Shown: positions 1-7,716 of the stretch, piece after piece
Position numbering within the stretch: the first letter of the stretch is position 1
Layout: the number at the start of each line of letters is the position of its first letter
Assembly (NCBI GenBank): GCA_966128725.1
Contig: CBHYLN010000054.1
Span: 1-31,947, forward strand
DNA from: JAFDZV01 sp966128725
GTDB lineage: Bacteria; Bacteroidota; Ignavibacteria; OLB7
Direction of reading: 5' to 3'
DNA length: 31,947 nucleotides
Notes under the pieces: generated by a model
What the model was told of the DNA's origin: nothing
Databases searched by the model: none
What the model saw: only the letters and a program-made list of their open reading frames with translations
Program-made: the position numbers and the translations under genes

Positions 1-28
1 GAGCCTCGGGAAGAACAGAGAGAGATCG

Positions 29-76
29 TTGAGTGGCGCGGTGCCACTCAACCGTGGTGCTTCGGTGTGCCGAAGC
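29..76 (-). terminator. Tandem hairpins just 3' of the first Asp-box protein gene
   Basis: Two perfect inverted repeats lie immediately after the minus-strand stop codon at 77-79. The nearer has a 7-bp stem (GCTTCGG at 59-65, CCGAAGC at 70-76) with a 4-nt loop. The farther has a 9-bp stem (TTGAGTGGC at 29-37, GCCACTCAA at 43-51) with a 5-nt loop. The minus strand continues pyrimidine-rich (GATCTCTCTCTGTTCTTCCC) but without a real T tract. They may end or stabilise the transcript; termination is inferred. Confidence 0.5.
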
Positions 77-1996
77 CTAGTGTACCACGGTGAACGGCAC
101 GGTGGCCTGCGCGCCGCTCTGCGACACCACCAGGCGATACTGCCCGCTTGGCAGCCCCGCAATGTTGATCTCGCGGGTGTAACGGCCGGCATACCCCATC
201 TCGTTATCGAGCGTCATTACCTCGGCGCCCAATGCGTCATAAACGCGCAACGTCGCGGTGCCAAGCGTTGGCAGCGTGTACGACACCGTGAACTTCTCGG
301 TGGCCGGGTTCGGATAGCCCTCGGCGATGCTGATCGCGCCGATTGCCTTATCCGGTCCCTTTACCGCGGCCGGCTGACCGAAGAACGTAGGATCGAGCGT
401 GGTCTTCTGGAAATACTGGAACGTTTCGCTGAACGGACCACGATCGGCCGGCTGGTTGCCGTCGTCGGTGCTGACGTCGGCCACGATGAACGCGTACATG
501 CCGGGCTTGCTGCGGGCATGGAACGTCATCATGTGCTCGAAGGAGTTCGCCGTCACCTTTCCCGTTGGGGCGGCGATCGGGTATTCGATGCTGGCCGAAT
601 CGGTGCCCTCGCCGGCGAAGTCCTGCAGGATACGCGGCGTGTGCCACGTTGCGCCGCCGTCGGGCGAGCCTGCCGCCCACACGCGGAAGTACGCAAATCC
701 ATCCTCGCTCACAACGCGCTCGGCGGCATCGGAGCTTGCCTGCGCGGCCGCCTGGAAGGTGACCACTACATGCTGGCCGTCGTCGCCAACCGAGACGCTG
801 GGATACGAGATGTAGTCCATGTTCGGCTGGGCCTTGGTGGCCACCGCGTTAACCAGTCCAAGCCCGATCGTGGAGTCGGCCATGGCAACCGTGGTTGGCG
901 TGCTGCTCGACGGGTTCCACATGAACACACCCTGGCGAGCGTACAGGTAGTTGATGTTGCCGCTTACCACGAGCAGGGGGGTCTCGCCGTTGAACGTCAT
1001 GTCCAGATTCCCGCCGGCATGGATGGTATCCACATCGTCCAATGGGATGGACGCCGGTATCGCCAGCACCGGGGCCTTCCATGTCTTGCCGCCGTCGGTG
1101 CTCTCGGTGTAATACGTGCCGCTGGTGCCGCCAACATTGCCCTGCGTGTGGTAGTACGCCAGGCCGATCTTGCCGGCAGGCGAAACCGCCAACACGTTGC
1201 GGCCACCGCTGGAGTAACCCGTGGGGTCGTCGGTGATGATATCCCATGGCGACTGGCTGCCGATGTTCGAGAGCGCGAAGTGCAATGGATCATCATCCTC
1301 ACGGGTTGGCGTGGTCTTTGGGCTGAGCGTGGCAGCCACAACCTGCTTGGCATCGCTTGTACCCGGGGCAATAACCATTGCGGGCCAGATCACGCCCGCG
1401 CCGCCGTCGCCTTCGCGGGCGGTGAACGAGAAGCGTTCGTACACGCCGGTGCGCGTGAAGCTGGTGCTGCCGGCCGAACCGGTGTAAATCAACGTCCGGG
1501 TACCCGCGCCGTCCGGGTCACCGTGCACGGCCAGATACGGCTTGCCGGCCGAGGTGAGCGCCAGGTATGGGAACCCGAGGCGGAAGTTCTGGTCGATCGA
1601 GTTCACCGCCTGCCATGTCTGGCCGCCATTTTCGGAGTAGGCGTAGCCAACGCGGCGTGTTGCCGATACCGACGCCGAATCGGTGCCGTCGGTTGCGAGC
1701 ATGTATGCCGTATGAATCTTAGTTGTGCTTCCCGGTTCCACGATGATCCGCCCATGCAGCATGCCGTTGGACTGATAGTCGTAGAATCCACTGATGCCTG
1801 TGGCAACCGCGCCGGCACGAAGTGTCAGCGGGGCTGGCTGCGATGCAACCGCGGCGCCGGAGAAGCCGCTTGCCGCAATCGCGGTTTCATCGGGCGTGCC
1901 GGCCGGTATCCGCGGGGCAACGGCCGATTGCTGAGCGCTTGCCGCGGTATGGCAAAGCCCGGCAGCCAGCAGGCCGAGTAGTAACGAATGTCTCAT
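77..1996 (-). CDS. Secreted Asp-box (BNR/sialidase-like) protein with T9SS sorting domain
   Basis: This is a 639-residue exported protein. The start at 1996 is chosen because an AGGAG ribosome-binding site lies 6 nt upstream and a clear signal peptide follows (MRHSLLLGLL, cleavage probably after A-S-A-Q near residue 22); the frame stays open to 2080 but lacks such a site there. Three Asp-box motifs of the form S-x-(D/N)-G-G-x-T-W lie at about 121-128, 299-306 and 444-451, which indicates a beta-propeller of the sialidase/BNR type. Residues 555-639 form a T9SS type A C-terminal domain (YPNP turn, LPSGQYRL near the end). Asp boxes mark the fold and not the activity; the sialidase arginine triad could not be assigned, so no enzyme activity is claimed. 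Its upstream neighbour on the same strand has the same architecture and similar length, but a terminator separates them. Confidence 0.9.
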   Translation of the reverse strand: MRHSLLLGLLAAGLCHTAASAQQSAVAPRIPAGTPDETAIAASGFSGAAVASQPAPLTLRAGAVATGISGFYDYQSNGMLHGRIIVEPGSTTKIHTAYMLATDGTDSASVSATRRVGYAYSENGGQTWQAVNSIDQNFRLGFPYLALTSAGKPYLAVHGDPDGAGTRTLIYTGSAGSTSFTRTGVYERFSFTAREGDGGAGVIWPAMVIAPGTSDAKQVVAATLSPKTTPTREDDDPLHFALSNIGSQSPWDIITDDPTGYSSGGRNVLAVSPAGKIGLAYYHTQGNVGGTSGTYYTESTDGGKTWKAPVLAIPASIPLDDVDTIHAGGNLDMTFNGETPLLVVSGNINYLYARQGVFMWNPSSSTPTTVAMADSTIGLGLVNAVATKAQPNMDYISYPSVSVGDDGQHVVVTFQAAAQASSDAAERVVSEDGFAYFRVWAAGSPDGGATWHTPRILQDFAGEGTDSASIEYPIAAPTGKVTANSFEHMMTFHARSKPGMYAFIVADVSTDDGNQPADRGPFSETFQYFQKTTLDPTFFGQPAAVKGPDKAIGAISIAEGYPNPATEKFTVSYTLPTLGTATLRVYDALGAEVMTLDNEMGYAGRYTREINIAGLPSGQYRLVVSQSGAQATVPFTVVH

Positions 1997-2303
1997 GTCT
2001 GTCTCCTGTGGATTGAACGCAATAGCAGAACGTTGCCGTGCTCGGGGGAGATGCGAGTATGCACTACAGCCGTGCAACACCGCGCGAATATCGCGATCCT
2101 CGCGATTCCCCGGTATACCCCCATCAAAAGCGCGTGAACATGGTTTGGCTCGGAACCGGCACGGGCGTATCCGGAAACTACACCCATATGGCAGGGATTG
2201 TTACCTCCGGCATTATGATTCCGATGCGTGGCCGAACGCGAATCGGACGCTCCGTGCCCGGGACTGGCGGCCACTGAGCACGGTCCGGGTCGCCTTTGAA
2301 TGA
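1997..2303. other. Intergenic leader of the first Asp-box gene; no gene seen
   Basis: These 307 nt separate the start of the 639-residue Asp-box protein from the terminator of the next minus-strand gene. Short open frames exist on both strands but have no ribosome-binding site and no protein-like composition. The region presumably holds the promoter for the minus-strand gene starting at 1996. I could not identify a convincing -33/-7 pair of the Bacteroidota type. Confidence 0.6.
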
Positions 2304-2335
2304 AAAGCGGGAGGGGTAATGTCCCCTCCCGCTTT
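2304..2335 (-). terminator. Strong intrinsic terminator of the second Asp-box gene
   Basis: A perfect 13-bp stem (AAAGCGGGAGGGG at 2304-2316 and CCCCTCCCGCTTT at 2323-2335) encloses a 6-nt loop. Read on the minus strand it lies 36 nt after the stop codon at 2372, and the stem runs straight into TTTTCATTC, giving a usable U-rich tail. This is the best terminator in the window, and it makes the two Asp-box genes separate transcription units. Confidence 0.88.
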
Positions 2336-2371
2336 CCGTCTCGTCGATTGTCACAGATAGGGCTGAAGCTG

Positions 2372-4315
2372 TTAACGAACCACCGTGAAGGAGTTCGTCA
2401 CCGTTTCGCCGCTGGTCGCAAGCGTGCAGTAGTACATGCCGCTGGCAAACATGCTGGCGTCCAGCTGTACCGTGTGGTCGCCGGCCTCCATCATGCCATT
2501 GGCAAGCGTTGCAACACGCTGGCCGCTCTGGTTCCAGATCGTCACCGAGGCGTGGCCCGCCTTCGGCAGCGAGAAGTTGATCGCCGCGCCAGCCGAAACC
2601 GGGTTCGGCGACACCGAGCGAAGCTCGGCGCCCTGCGTGGTGGTCACCGTCTCGTTGTTAACGCCGGCCAGGCTGGTAAGATCGATGTTCGACATCGTCA
2701 CCAACTGCTCGCGTTCGGAGTTGAGCTGAACGGTCACCCAGCGGTCCTGATCGCTGCTCTCGGAGCCGTCAAGCTTGGTCTGCAACGTCAGCAGCGGCAC
2801 GTTCGAGAGGTCGTTGCTGATTACCGGCGGGATCCACGTGATGCGGTCAACGATGTCCGAGTTCGTTACGTTCAGCGGCGTCTCGCTCCACGTGCTGTTG
2901 CCCGTGCCCTGGCCAAGCTTGCGGATTGCCACGAACACGTCCGACGTCGTCAGCGTGTCGGGCGTGGCGTCGTCGCCGTTGATATCGCGCTCGAACACCT
3001 TCGACAGCACTTCCGTCCAGTGTACAACCAGCGTCTTGCCGTCGGCAGTGCGCGAGATATGCGCCTCGTTGGCCATCTGATTGCGGCGTGTGGTTTCCGG
3101 GGCGATCGGGTCGAACGTGAAAATGATGCCGGAGATATCGGCAACCTTGCGGATGCCCCAATTGCCGTTGCTGCGGTACACCTCAACGATCTGGCGCATC
3201 GTTTCAGCATCATCCTTGTCGGCGTTTACCTCGAACAGGTTCATGATGAAGCTGTACTTGTCGGCGCCGGTCACGATGAAATCCTGTGCCTGGTTATACG
3301 GGAACAGGGTGCTGTCCGGGTTGGCGCCGTTGGCCTCGGCGTACTGGCGCACCGTTGCAACCGGAAGGATATCCAGCGCGCTCCAGGTCTTGCCCTCGTC
3401 GTTCGAGACTGTCACGGCCGGATACGGGCGCGTGCCGGCTTCGGCGTCGGTCGCGGGGAAACGCGACATGATGCCGAGGTACACCTTCTGGTTATCGCCG
3501 CCATCACGGCCAAGGCCCACCACCAGCGAGGTGCGCGAGTTCACGTCCTGCGGGTCGGAGAAATTCTGCGCCGCGATCTGGTCAGGCAACAGCGCCTCAA
3601 GCGTGCCGTTGCTCAGGTCATACCGGCGGATGCCGAGGTTGTTGTCGGCCATGTCGCCGGCCGAGATGCCGACGTTGCCGTCGTTTGACCAGACGGACTT
3701 CGAGTCGGTGGACCAGCCGTGCAACGTGTTGTCCGAGCCCTGCGCGCCGGTGTTGGCTTCGGCCGGGCTGATCAGCTCCAGGTTTCCGTCAAGAAAACCG
3801 TTGAACGACGTGCCGAAGGCCTCGCCGATAACAACCGGGAACGTGAAGTAGTAGAGGAGGTCGGCCGGGTTGGACGAGTTGTTCTTGTTCAGGATCGTGA
3901 TGCCCGGATACCGTGCGTTACCCTGGGATGACTGATGCAATGGACCCTTGGGGGCGGTCCACGTCATGCCCATGTCGCTCGACTTCCGAACGTACACGTT
4001 GTCCGACGATCCGGTGAACCCACGCTTGATCGTTACAAGGGTGTTGGATGCGGGATCGTAGCGAAATGGCTCGATGCCGCCCGTATAGTACGAGAACGCG
4101 TTGAACAGCGAATCGAATACACGATACTGCGCTGCGGACTGAACGCTCGCATTGATCGAGCGGATCGGCGCGTTCGTTGAAATCAGGCCCTGATTCTTAC
4201 CAATGCCTGCCTTCGGCGAAATGGTCGCCAGCGGCAGCGACTGTGCCTGCATGTCTGTAGCAACCAGCAGGCCCAAGGCGGCGATGCCGGTCGTCAATCG
4301 AACCAAAGTGCCCAT
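2372..4315 (-). CDS. Secreted Asp-box (BNR-like) protein with T9SS sorting domain
   Basis: This is a 647-residue exported protein. The start at 4315 has a GGAG ribosome-binding site 7 nt upstream and begins a signal peptide (MGTLVRLTTG, cleavage probably after Q-A-Q near residue 25). Asp-box motifs are visible at about 112-119 (SSDMGMTW) and 304-311 (SNDEGKTW), so the body is probably a beta-propeller. A D-x-N-G-D-D segment at about 444-449 resembles a calcium-binding loop. Residues 563-647 are a T9SS type A domain (SPNPVSAG turn, FASGMYYC near the end). It resembles the neighbouring 639-residue protein in layout and length, suggesting an old tandem duplication, although the two sequences are clearly divergent. 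Substrate or ligand is unknown. Confidence 0.9.
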   Translation of the reverse strand: MGTLVRLTTGIAALGLLVATDMQAQSLPLATISPKAGIGKNQGLISTNAPIRSINASVQSAAQYRVFDSLFNAFSYYTGGIEPFRYDPASNTLVTIKRGFTGSSDNVYVRKSSDMGMTWTAPKGPLHQSSQGNARYPGITILNKNNSSNPADLLYYFTFPVVIGEAFGTSFNGFLDGNLELISPAEANTGAQGSDNTLHGWSTDSKSVWSNDGNVGISAGDMADNNLGIRRYDLSNGTLEALLPDQIAAQNFSDPQDVNSRTSLVVGLGRDGGDNQKVYLGIMSRFPATDAEAGTRPYPAVTVSNDEGKTWSALDILPVATVRQYAEANGANPDSTLFPYNQAQDFIVTGADKYSFIMNLFEVNADKDDAETMRQIVEVYRSNGNWGIRKVADISGIIFTFDPIAPETTRRNQMANEAHISRTADGKTLVVHWTEVLSKVFERDINGDDATPDTLTTSDVFVAIRKLGQGTGNSTWSETPLNVTNSDIVDRITWIPPVISNDLSNVPLLTLQTKLDGSESSDQDRWVTVQLNSEREQLVTMSNIDLTSLAGVNNETVTTTQGAELRSVSPNPVSAGAAINFSLPKAGHASVTIWNQSGQRVATLANGMMEAGDHTVQLDASMFASGMYYCTLATSGETVTNSFTVVR

Positions 4316-4798
4316 CGTGAATCTCCAGTGTATATGGATGAACCGTGATGTGAGTAACGTGTGAGTCAGGTGCCCGAACGTTCTGCAGGCAGTCGGTCGC
4401 GCTCCCGAGGGGGCAGGGCGCGTGGCAGGGACTCCCGCGGTTGGATCGATCCAATAGTAACACTTTGGATCGATCTCGAGAATTTAGGTCCGGTGACCGG
4501 GGTTGGCAAGGGACGGCAACACACGTAACGAATTAATGCATATGGCATCGTTAACAGCTTGATAACACTCCAGCAATCGCGAAGATCACCGACCGTGATG
4601 CCGTTCGTTCCAAATGCGTCGTCGTTGGAGCGCCACGGGGATTTCAGTATGTTCGTCCGCTTTGTTCGCCGGGCCCCATGCCAACACGCGCCCCGGCATC
4701 CAACAAACCCTCAACGTCGGGGCCACACGTTTCGGTGCGGAACGCATCAACCGAATGGCGCCGCGTATCCTGCCAGCTCACGATCGCAAAAGCACTCG
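4316..4798. other. Divergent intergenic region between Asp-box protein and Rossmann protein genes
   Basis: These 483 nt separate two divergent genes and must hold both promoters. The plus-strand frame of the downstream gene stays open back to 4559, but those codons give a low-complexity R/H/P-rich peptide with no family resemblance, so I treat them as non-coding. The clearest structure is a palindromic box repeated at 4441 and 4465, listed separately. Confidence 0.6.
4441..4475. promoter_or_regulatory. Repeated palindromic box TTGGATCGATC, possible operator
   Basis: A perfect 14-bp palindrome, TTGGATCGATCCAA, occupies 4441-4454. Its first 11 bases recur as TTGGATCGATC at 4465-4475. The two copies start 24 bp apart, a little over two helical turns, in the divergent promoter region between genes starting at 4315 and 4799. 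That arrangement is typical of a dimeric repressor or activator site, but the cognate regulator is unknown and no binding has been shown. Confidence 0.5.
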
Positions 4799-6490
4799 AT
4801 GGATATCAAAGGAAAGACAATTCTCGTACTTGGGGGCTGGGGCCTTGTTGGGTCGGCCATCTGCCGTTCCCTTGTTGCCGAGCGCCCGGCACGCATCATC
4901 CTTACATCGTTGAACGAATCCGAGGCTCTGGATGCCGTGGCGCAGATGCGCGCCCAGGTTCCGTCCGATGCCGGCATCGAGTTCGTGCCCTGGTGGGGGA
5001 ATATCTTCGGCCGATTCGACGAGCGTACCCGCTCGCGTGAGGAACTGTTCGCCGACACCGCTACCCGCCGTCGCCTGATCGACGACATCATCGATGATCT
5101 GAGCGACGAGACCCTGCAGAACGCGGCCTTGTACCGTCTGCTTGCCGATCACCGGCCCGACGCGGTGATTGACTGCATCAACACCGCAACCGCGATCGCC
5201 TATCAGGATATCTATGGATCGGCTCGCGAGGTGGTGAAGGCGTTCGAGCGCGGCGAGGATGCGCGCGAGCGAACCGAGCGGCTGCTGGCCACGCTGTACG
5301 TGCCGCAGTTGATCCGCCATATCCAGATCCTGTACAAGGGTCTGCTGGATTGCGGCGCGGCGATGTATGTGAAGATCGGCACGGCGGGATCGGGCGGCAT
5401 GGGCCTGAACATCCCGTACACGCACTCCGAGGAGCGCCCATCGCGCGTGCTGCTCTCGAAAAGCTCCATCGCCGGCGCCCAGACGCTGCTGCTGTTCCTG
5501 ATGGCGCGCACGCCGGACGGTCCGGTGATCAAGGAAATCAAGCCCACGGCCACAATTGCCTGGAAGCGCGTGGAACACGGCGAGGTGCTGCGGCGCGGCC
5601 GGCCGATCCCGCTGGTGGATTGCCCGCCGGAGCGCGGCGTGGCGCTCAGCGGAACCCTGAAGCTGAAGGAGGAGGCGTGCGCCCAGCCAACAGGGCAGAA
5701 CCTGACCGCGCCGTTTATCGATACGGGTGAAAATGGAATCTTCTCGCGCGGCGAGTTCGAGGCCATCTCCTCGCTGCAGCAGATGGAGATGATTACGCCG
5801 GAGGAGATCGCCGAGGCGGTGACGTTTGAATTGAAGGGCGGGAACTCCGGCCACGATGTTGTTGCCGCGCTCGACAGCTCGGTGTACGGGCCTACCTATC
5901 GCGGCGGATATCTTCGCGGTCGCGCGCTGGACCGGCTTGCGCGCCTCGAGCAGGAATCCGGCACGCCGTCGGTCGCCTTCGAGATGCTTGGGCCGCCCCG
6001 CCTGTCGAAGCTTTTGTTCGAGGCCCACGTGCTGGGCCTGGTGGCAGGGTCGGTGCAGGGGGTGATCGATGGCGACGCGGCGCAGATCGCGACCGCCGCC
6101 GATGCCCTGCTGCGCGCCAACCGTGAGCTTCGCAGCCGTATCATCTCGATCGGTATTCCCGTGCTGCTTGCCGATGGCCAAACCCTGCTGCGCGGCGAAA
6201 CCATCAAGATCCCGCCGTACCGTGGTGATTGGGAGCTGGAGATAACCCCGGAATCGGTGGACTCCTGGGCCGCTGCCGGGTGGGTTGATCTGCGCGTCGA
6301 GAACATCGTTCAGTGGCAGCAGCGTCTGCGCCGCATCGTTGCCGACACCGACGCGGCCGAACGCGACGATACTTCCAGCCGGTTGAACTTCACGCACGAT
6401 CACTGGGAGAACTTTGCCACGATGCCGATCGGCAAGATCGCGGCCTGGATCTTCACCGTTGAGGACGAGGGCGCGCGCATGAAGGCGTAG
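4799..6490 (+). CDS. Rossmann-fold NAD(P)-binding (SDR/epimerase-like) protein of unknown function
   Basis: This is a 563-residue cytoplasmic protein with no signal peptide or membrane segment. The start at 4799 is chosen because the Rossmann strand begins at once (KTILVLGGWGLVG, residues 6-18); the glycine-rich loop G-G-x-G-x-x-G at 12-18 binds the dinucleotide phosphate in extended short-chain dehydrogenases. No clear Shine-Dalgarno precedes it. After the N-terminal roughly 250 residues the protein continues for about 300 more that I do not recognise, nearly double a typical SDR, so it is probably a two-domain or atypical member. A conventional Y-x-x-x-K pair was not located with confidence. 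It is monocistronic, divergent from the Asp-box gene and convergent with the LD-carboxypeptidase gene. The dehydrogenase or epimerase label rests only on the nucleotide loop. Confidence 0.85.
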   Translation: MDIKGKTILVLGGWGLVGSAICRSLVAERPARIILTSLNESEALDAVAQMRAQVPSDAGIEFVPWWGNIFGRFDERTRSREELFADTATRRRLIDDIIDDLSDETLQNAALYRLLADHRPDAVIDCINTATAIAYQDIYGSAREVVKAFERGEDARERTERLLATLYVPQLIRHIQILYKGLLDCGAAMYVKIGTAGSGGMGLNIPYTHSEERPSRVLLSKSSIAGAQTLLLFLMARTPDGPVIKEIKPTATIAWKRVEHGEVLRRGRPIPLVDCPPERGVALSGTLKLKEEACAQPTGQNLTAPFIDTGENGIFSRGEFEAISSLQQMEMITPEEIAEAVTFELKGGNSGHDVVAALDSSVYGPTYRGGYLRGRALDRLARLEQESGTPSVAFEMLGPPRLSKLLFEAHVLGLVAGSVQGVIDGDAAQIATAADALLRANRELRSRIISIGIPVLLADGQTLLRGETIKIPPYRGDWELEITPESVDSWAAAGWVDLRVENIVQWQQRLRRIVADTDAAERDDTSSRLNFTHDHWENFATMPIGKIAAWIFTVEDEGARMKA

Positions 6491-6529
6491 CCGCCGGCGA
6501 TAACACGGTGGTTGGTGATATCAACAACA

Positions 6530-6579
6530 AACGGGAGGAACCCTCGAGCAGCAAATGCCCGGCCTGGGTTTCTCCCGTT
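6530..6579. terminator. Shared hairpin between convergent genes
   Basis: AACGGGAGGAACCC (6530-6543) pairs with GGGTTTCTCCCGTT (6566-6579) in a 14-bp stem with one G-U wobble and a 22-nt loop. It lies between the stop at 6490 (plus) and the stop at 6625 (minus), so it can serve both transcripts. The flanks are only mildly T-rich on the plus strand (GTATTTCCC) and on the minus strand (TGTTGTTGA). Confidence 0.65.
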
Positions 6580-6624
6580 GTATTTCCCGCCCAACGCCAC
6601 GGATCGCCTCGGCAACAGCCGCGC

Positions 6625-7596
6625 TCAGCACACACCGGATTCCAGCACGCGGAACGTTGCCCGTGTTCCATCCACGCGAACCCGCACGCCCAGCGGCAGC
6701 GTCAGTTTGGTGGCGATGTGCCCGTACAGTACATCGCCGATCGCCGGGACGTTCGCGCGGCGCACGTACTCGGCGAATACGTCCTCCATCGGGAGCGGAT
6801 CAACTGAAACCCGCGTCGGTTTTGCGTCGGTAAAGGCGCCGAATGCCAGGCCCGATATCTCCTTCAGCAATCCGGCGTTCCAAAGCTGCGAGAACAGGCG
6901 ATCCACCCGATACGCTTCCTCGCCGATCTCCTCGGCCAGCAGCACGGCGCCGGTTGCCTTCGGCATGTACCGTGTGCCAATCAGCGATGCCAGCAGCGTC
7001 AGGTTGCCCGCCAGCAGCCAGCCTTCGGCGATGCCGGGCCGCAGGGGCATGATGGCCCGGGTTTCGGGTTGCCGTATCGCGCCAAGCGGTCGCGTTGAGG
7101 TAACAGCCCGCCAGAACATTTCCTCGGCGAACGGATCGATGCTCCCGCTGTTCCAGAAGTCCACGCCCGGCATCGCGCCCGAGAAACTCACCAACCCGCA
7201 CCGTGCCAGCACCGCGCAGTTCAAGGCGGTTACGTCGGAAAAGCCAACCACGATTTTCGGGTTCCGTTGCAATGCGCGATAGTCAATCCTCTCCAGTATG
7301 CGTGTCATGCCGTAGCCGCCGCGCCCGGCGATAATCATCGCCACATCCGGATTGTGGATCATCGCGTTTAGATCGGCGGCGCGTTCCTCGTCGGTGCCGG
7401 CCAGGTAGCCGTGGCGTTTCCAGAGATTCTCGCCGCACAGAACCCGGTATCCAAGCGATTCGAAGTACCGGATGCCGGATTGCAGACGGGCGTCGTCGCG
7501 TTGCGGTGAGCTGGGCGCAACAATGCCGATGGTTGCGCCCTTGCGCAGTTTGGGCGGGCGCAGAAATGCGCGCGTGGGTTGAATTGATACAGCCAT
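6625..7596 (-). CDS. LD-carboxypeptidase (muramoyltetrapeptide carboxypeptidase, peptidase S66)
   Basis: This 323-residue enzyme is predicted to remove the terminal D-alanine from the L,D bond of peptidoglycan tetrapeptides during murein recycling. All S66 landmarks are visible: an N-terminal GATIGIVAPSSP strand, the GRGGYG loop (91-96), the nucleophile elbow VGFSD with Ser120, the acidic LLAEEIGEEAYR segment with Glu222, and the C-terminal YGHIATKLTLPLG with His293. The Ser-to-Glu spacing of 102 residues matches my recollection of the Pseudomonas enzyme. No signal peptide is seen, so it is probably cytoplasmic. It starts 120 nt after the stop of the 1230-residue surface protein on the same strand and may be the last gene of that operon. 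No Shine-Dalgarno is visible before the ATG. Confidence 0.93.
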   Translation of the reverse strand: MAVSIQPTRAFLRPPKLRKGATIGIVAPSSPQRDDARLQSGIRYFESLGYRVLCGENLWKRHGYLAGTDEERAADLNAMIHNPDVAMIIAGRGGYGMTRILERIDYRALQRNPKIVVGFSDVTALNCAVLARCGLVSFSGAMPGVDFWNSGSIDPFAEEMFWRAVTSTRPLGAIRQPETRAIMPLRPGIAEGWLLAGNLTLLASLIGTRYMPKATGAVLLAEEIGEEAYRVDRLFSQLWNAGLLKEISGLAFGAFTDAKPTRVSVDPLPMEDVFAEYVRRANVPAIGDVLYGHIATKLTLPLGVRVRVDGTRATFRVLESGVC

Positions 7597-7716
7597 GGCC
7601 GCGAATCTACGAACGGCACGGCGTGCCAGCCTATCCCCAGCGCATAAAATGCAGCCGCGGCTGCCACGACAACGAAGTCGCGACCGCCGCGGCGCTGGGG
7701 ATGGACCTGCAAAGCC

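Noticed and set aside
29..1981. 650-codon plus-strand open frame opposite the first Asp-box gene
   Set aside because: It is antisense to a gene with signal peptide, Asp boxes and T9SS domain, and its product is rich in R, H, G and A with no recognisable domain, as expected for a GC-driven shadow.
4778..6403. 541-codon minus-strand open frame opposite the Rossmann protein
   Set aside because: Low-complexity product and no start signal; the plus strand has a clear nucleotide-binding loop.
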